Below are positions 5,180 through 5,962 of a stretch of DNA of 5,962 nucleotides, piece after piece (the stretch's first letter is position 1; each line of letters begins with the position of its first letter). The translations under genes were made by a program, and so were the position numbers. The notes under the pieces are model-generated. The model saw only the letters and a program-made list of their open reading frames with translations, did not search any database and was not told the DNA's origin. This DNA comes from an uncultured Selenomonadales bacterium (GTDB lineage: Bacteria; Bacillota; Negativicutes; Selenomonadales; Selenomonadaceae): positions 1 to 5,962 of the forward strand of contig CAMNLS010000091.1 of assembly GCA_946543495.1 (NCBI GenBank), written 5' to 3'.

Positions 5180-5554
5180 TTACTTAATTTCAACAGTCGC
5201 GCCGACTTCTTCGAGTTTAGCCTTGAGAGCTTCAGCATCAGCCTTGGAGATTTTCTCTTTGACCGGAGCAGGCGCACCATCGACGAGAGCTTTAGCTTCC
5301 TTAAGTCCGAGACCAGTTGCCTCGCGGACAGCTTTGATAACTTTAATTTTTTCCGCGCCGACATTGGCAAGAACAACGTCGAATTCGGTCTTTTCTTCTT
5401 CGGGTTCAGCCGATGCCGCAGGACCTGCCGCCGCTGCAACTGCAACCGGAGCTGCTGCGCTAACGCCGAATTTCTCTTCCATAGCCTTGACGAGTTCGCT
5501 AAGTTCAAGAACCGTCATGCTTTCAATAGCTTGCATAATTTCTTCTTTAGTCAT
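5180..5554 (-). CDS. rplL: 50S ribosomal protein L7/L12
   Basis: L7/L12 forms the flexible stalk of the large subunit, present in several copies bound to L10, and recruits and stimulates the GTPase translation factors. The 124-aa length is normal. Residues 1-30 are the helical dimerisation domain that binds L10 (MTKEEIMQAIESMTVLELSE), 31-53 the Ala/Pro/Glu hinge, and 54-124 the factor-binding domain with the conserved IKVIKAVREATGLGLKEAKALV core at about 70-91. The ATG start at 5554 has GGAGG 10 nt upstream. It follows rplJ by 43 nt, as in the usual operon. No clear hairpin terminator follows the stop at 5180, so readthrough into the tRNA genes is possible. rpoB, the usual next gene, is absent. 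Confidence 0.98.
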   Translation of the reverse strand: MTKEEIMQAIESMTVLELSELVKAMEEKFGVSAAAPVAVAAAAGPAASAEPEEEKTEFDVVLANVGAEKIKVIKAVREATGLGLKEAKALVDGAPAPVKEKISKADAEALKAKLEEVGATVEIK

Positions 5555-5564
5555 TATATTTCAG

Positions 5565-5569
5565 CCTCC
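5565..5569 (-). promoter_or_regulatory. Ribosome binding site of rplL
   Basis: Minus-strand GGAGG lies 10 nt before the rplL ATG, in the 43-nt rplJ-rplL spacer. A strong site fits the need for several L7/L12 copies per L10. Confidence 0.85.
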
Positions 5570-5597
5570 AATTATCTATACAAAAGTTTAACACGGA

Positions 5598-5962
5598 TTA
5601 AGCTGCCGCCTCTTTTTCTTTCTTCTCGCGAAGAGCATCGACGACGCCAACGAAATTGCGGATAACCGCAGACAGGACGCCCACGCAGTTTGCAATCGGA
5701 GCGTTCATGCTGCCCAACAACTTAGCAACGAGTACTTCACGGCTCGGCAAGTTCGCAAGAGCTTTAACGCCCTTATCGTCGATAACCTTGCCTTCAACCA
5801 TACCGACTTTAACAGTTAAAATGCCGGGGTCTTCAAGCTTATTCTTCTTCATGAAGTCGCAAATAACCTTCGCTGGAGCGACTGCGTCTTCAGTGGAGAA
5901 AGCCATTGCCGTTGTGCCTTCAAGGTGAGAATCAAGACCTTCAATGCCCGCCTGCTTAGCCG
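5598..5962 (-). CDS. rplJ: 50S ribosomal protein L10 (5'-truncated by window edge)
   Basis: L10 anchors the L7/L12 stalk to 23S rRNA and, in well-studied bacteria, represses its own operon by binding the mRNA leader. About 120 codons are visible and the frame stays open to the edge, so the ATG at 5906 is internal, not the start. The first visible residues, AKQAGIEGLDSHLEGTTA, lead into MAFSTEDAVAPAKV, the typical L10 'LxGpta.afs.eDpvapAKv' region. The segment with NLPSREVLVAKLLGSMNAPI follows, then the C-terminal helix that binds L7/L12, ending in a Lys/Glu/Ala tail. Roughly the first 50 residues, with most of the rRNA-binding part, are missing, as is any leader. rplL follows 43 nt after the stop. 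Confidence 0.96.
   Translation of the reverse strand, partial: AKQAGIEGLDSHLEGTTAMAFSTEDAVAPAKVICDFMKKNKLEDPGILTVKVGMVEGKVIDDKGVKALANLPSREVLVAKLLGSMNAPIANCVGVLSAVIRNFVGVVDALREKKEKEAAA

Noticed and set aside
5171..5181. A/T palindrome after rplL as a terminator
   Set aside because: The arms would leave no room for a loop and there is no GC stem; more likely an AT tract upstream of the tRNA promoter.
5158..5508. Lys/Leu/Arg-rich minus-strand frame inside rplL
   Set aside because: Out-of-frame shadow of rplL; composition comes from the frame shift of Ala/Lys/Glu codons.
5039..5665. 208-aa plus-strand open frame across tRNA, promoter and rplL
   Set aside because: It runs through two certain features on the other strand and has no ribosome binding site or recognisable domain.

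Overview
The window looks like chromosomal DNA of a Bacillota (Firmicutes)-type bacterium, possibly a Negativicute or a relative. The reasons are strong AGGAGG-type ribosome binding sites about 9-10 nt from the start, at least one and probably two TTG start codons, encoded CCA ends on both tRNAs, and an exported SpoIVB/S55-domain protein beside a phosphodiester glycosidase. The phylum call is moderately sure; anything finer is a guess. Apart from the tail of one plus-strand gene at the left edge, every supported gene is on the minus strand, so the biology reads from right to left.

Right part (5962 to about 5180): the end of a ribosomal protein operon, with rplJ (L10, 5'-truncated by the window edge) followed by rplL (L7/L12). 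rpoB would normally come next. Here rplL is instead followed by a near-perfect sigma-70 promoter (TTGACA, 17 nt, TATAAT) driving two tandem valine tRNA genes, tRNA-Val(GAC) and tRNA-Val(CAC), which end at a strong 13-bp hairpin terminator (4862-4896).

The spacer between tRNA-Val(CAC) and its terminator is the oddest part of the window. The last 11 nt of the tRNA gene (3' acceptor strand plus ACCA) is repeated exactly 36 bp downstream. The 25 bp between the two copies resembles the 3' portion of a type I-C CRISPR repeat: a small hairpin followed by GTGGATTGAAAT. There is no array here, only one unit.

Middle and left (4789 to 316): a compact minus-strand cluster of three genes, probably one operon. 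It encodes a secreted or surface-anchored phosphodiester glycosidase (NAGPA domain) with a long low-complexity linker, an exported SpoIVB peptidase S55-domain protein with an acidic tandem-repeat insert, and MurA (UDP-GlcNAc enolpyruvyl transferase), the first committed enzyme of peptidoglycan synthesis. The common theme is the cell envelope, though joint function is inferred from position only. The cluster converges on the partial plus-strand gene of unknown function, and one A/T-flanked hairpin between them can serve as terminator for both directions.

No gene-free stretch exceeds 300 bases. The longest, 4790-4949, holds a leader stem-loop, the tRNA terminator and the CRISPR-like/duplicated tRNA end. 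No complete mobile element, phage gene or CRISPR array is visible.
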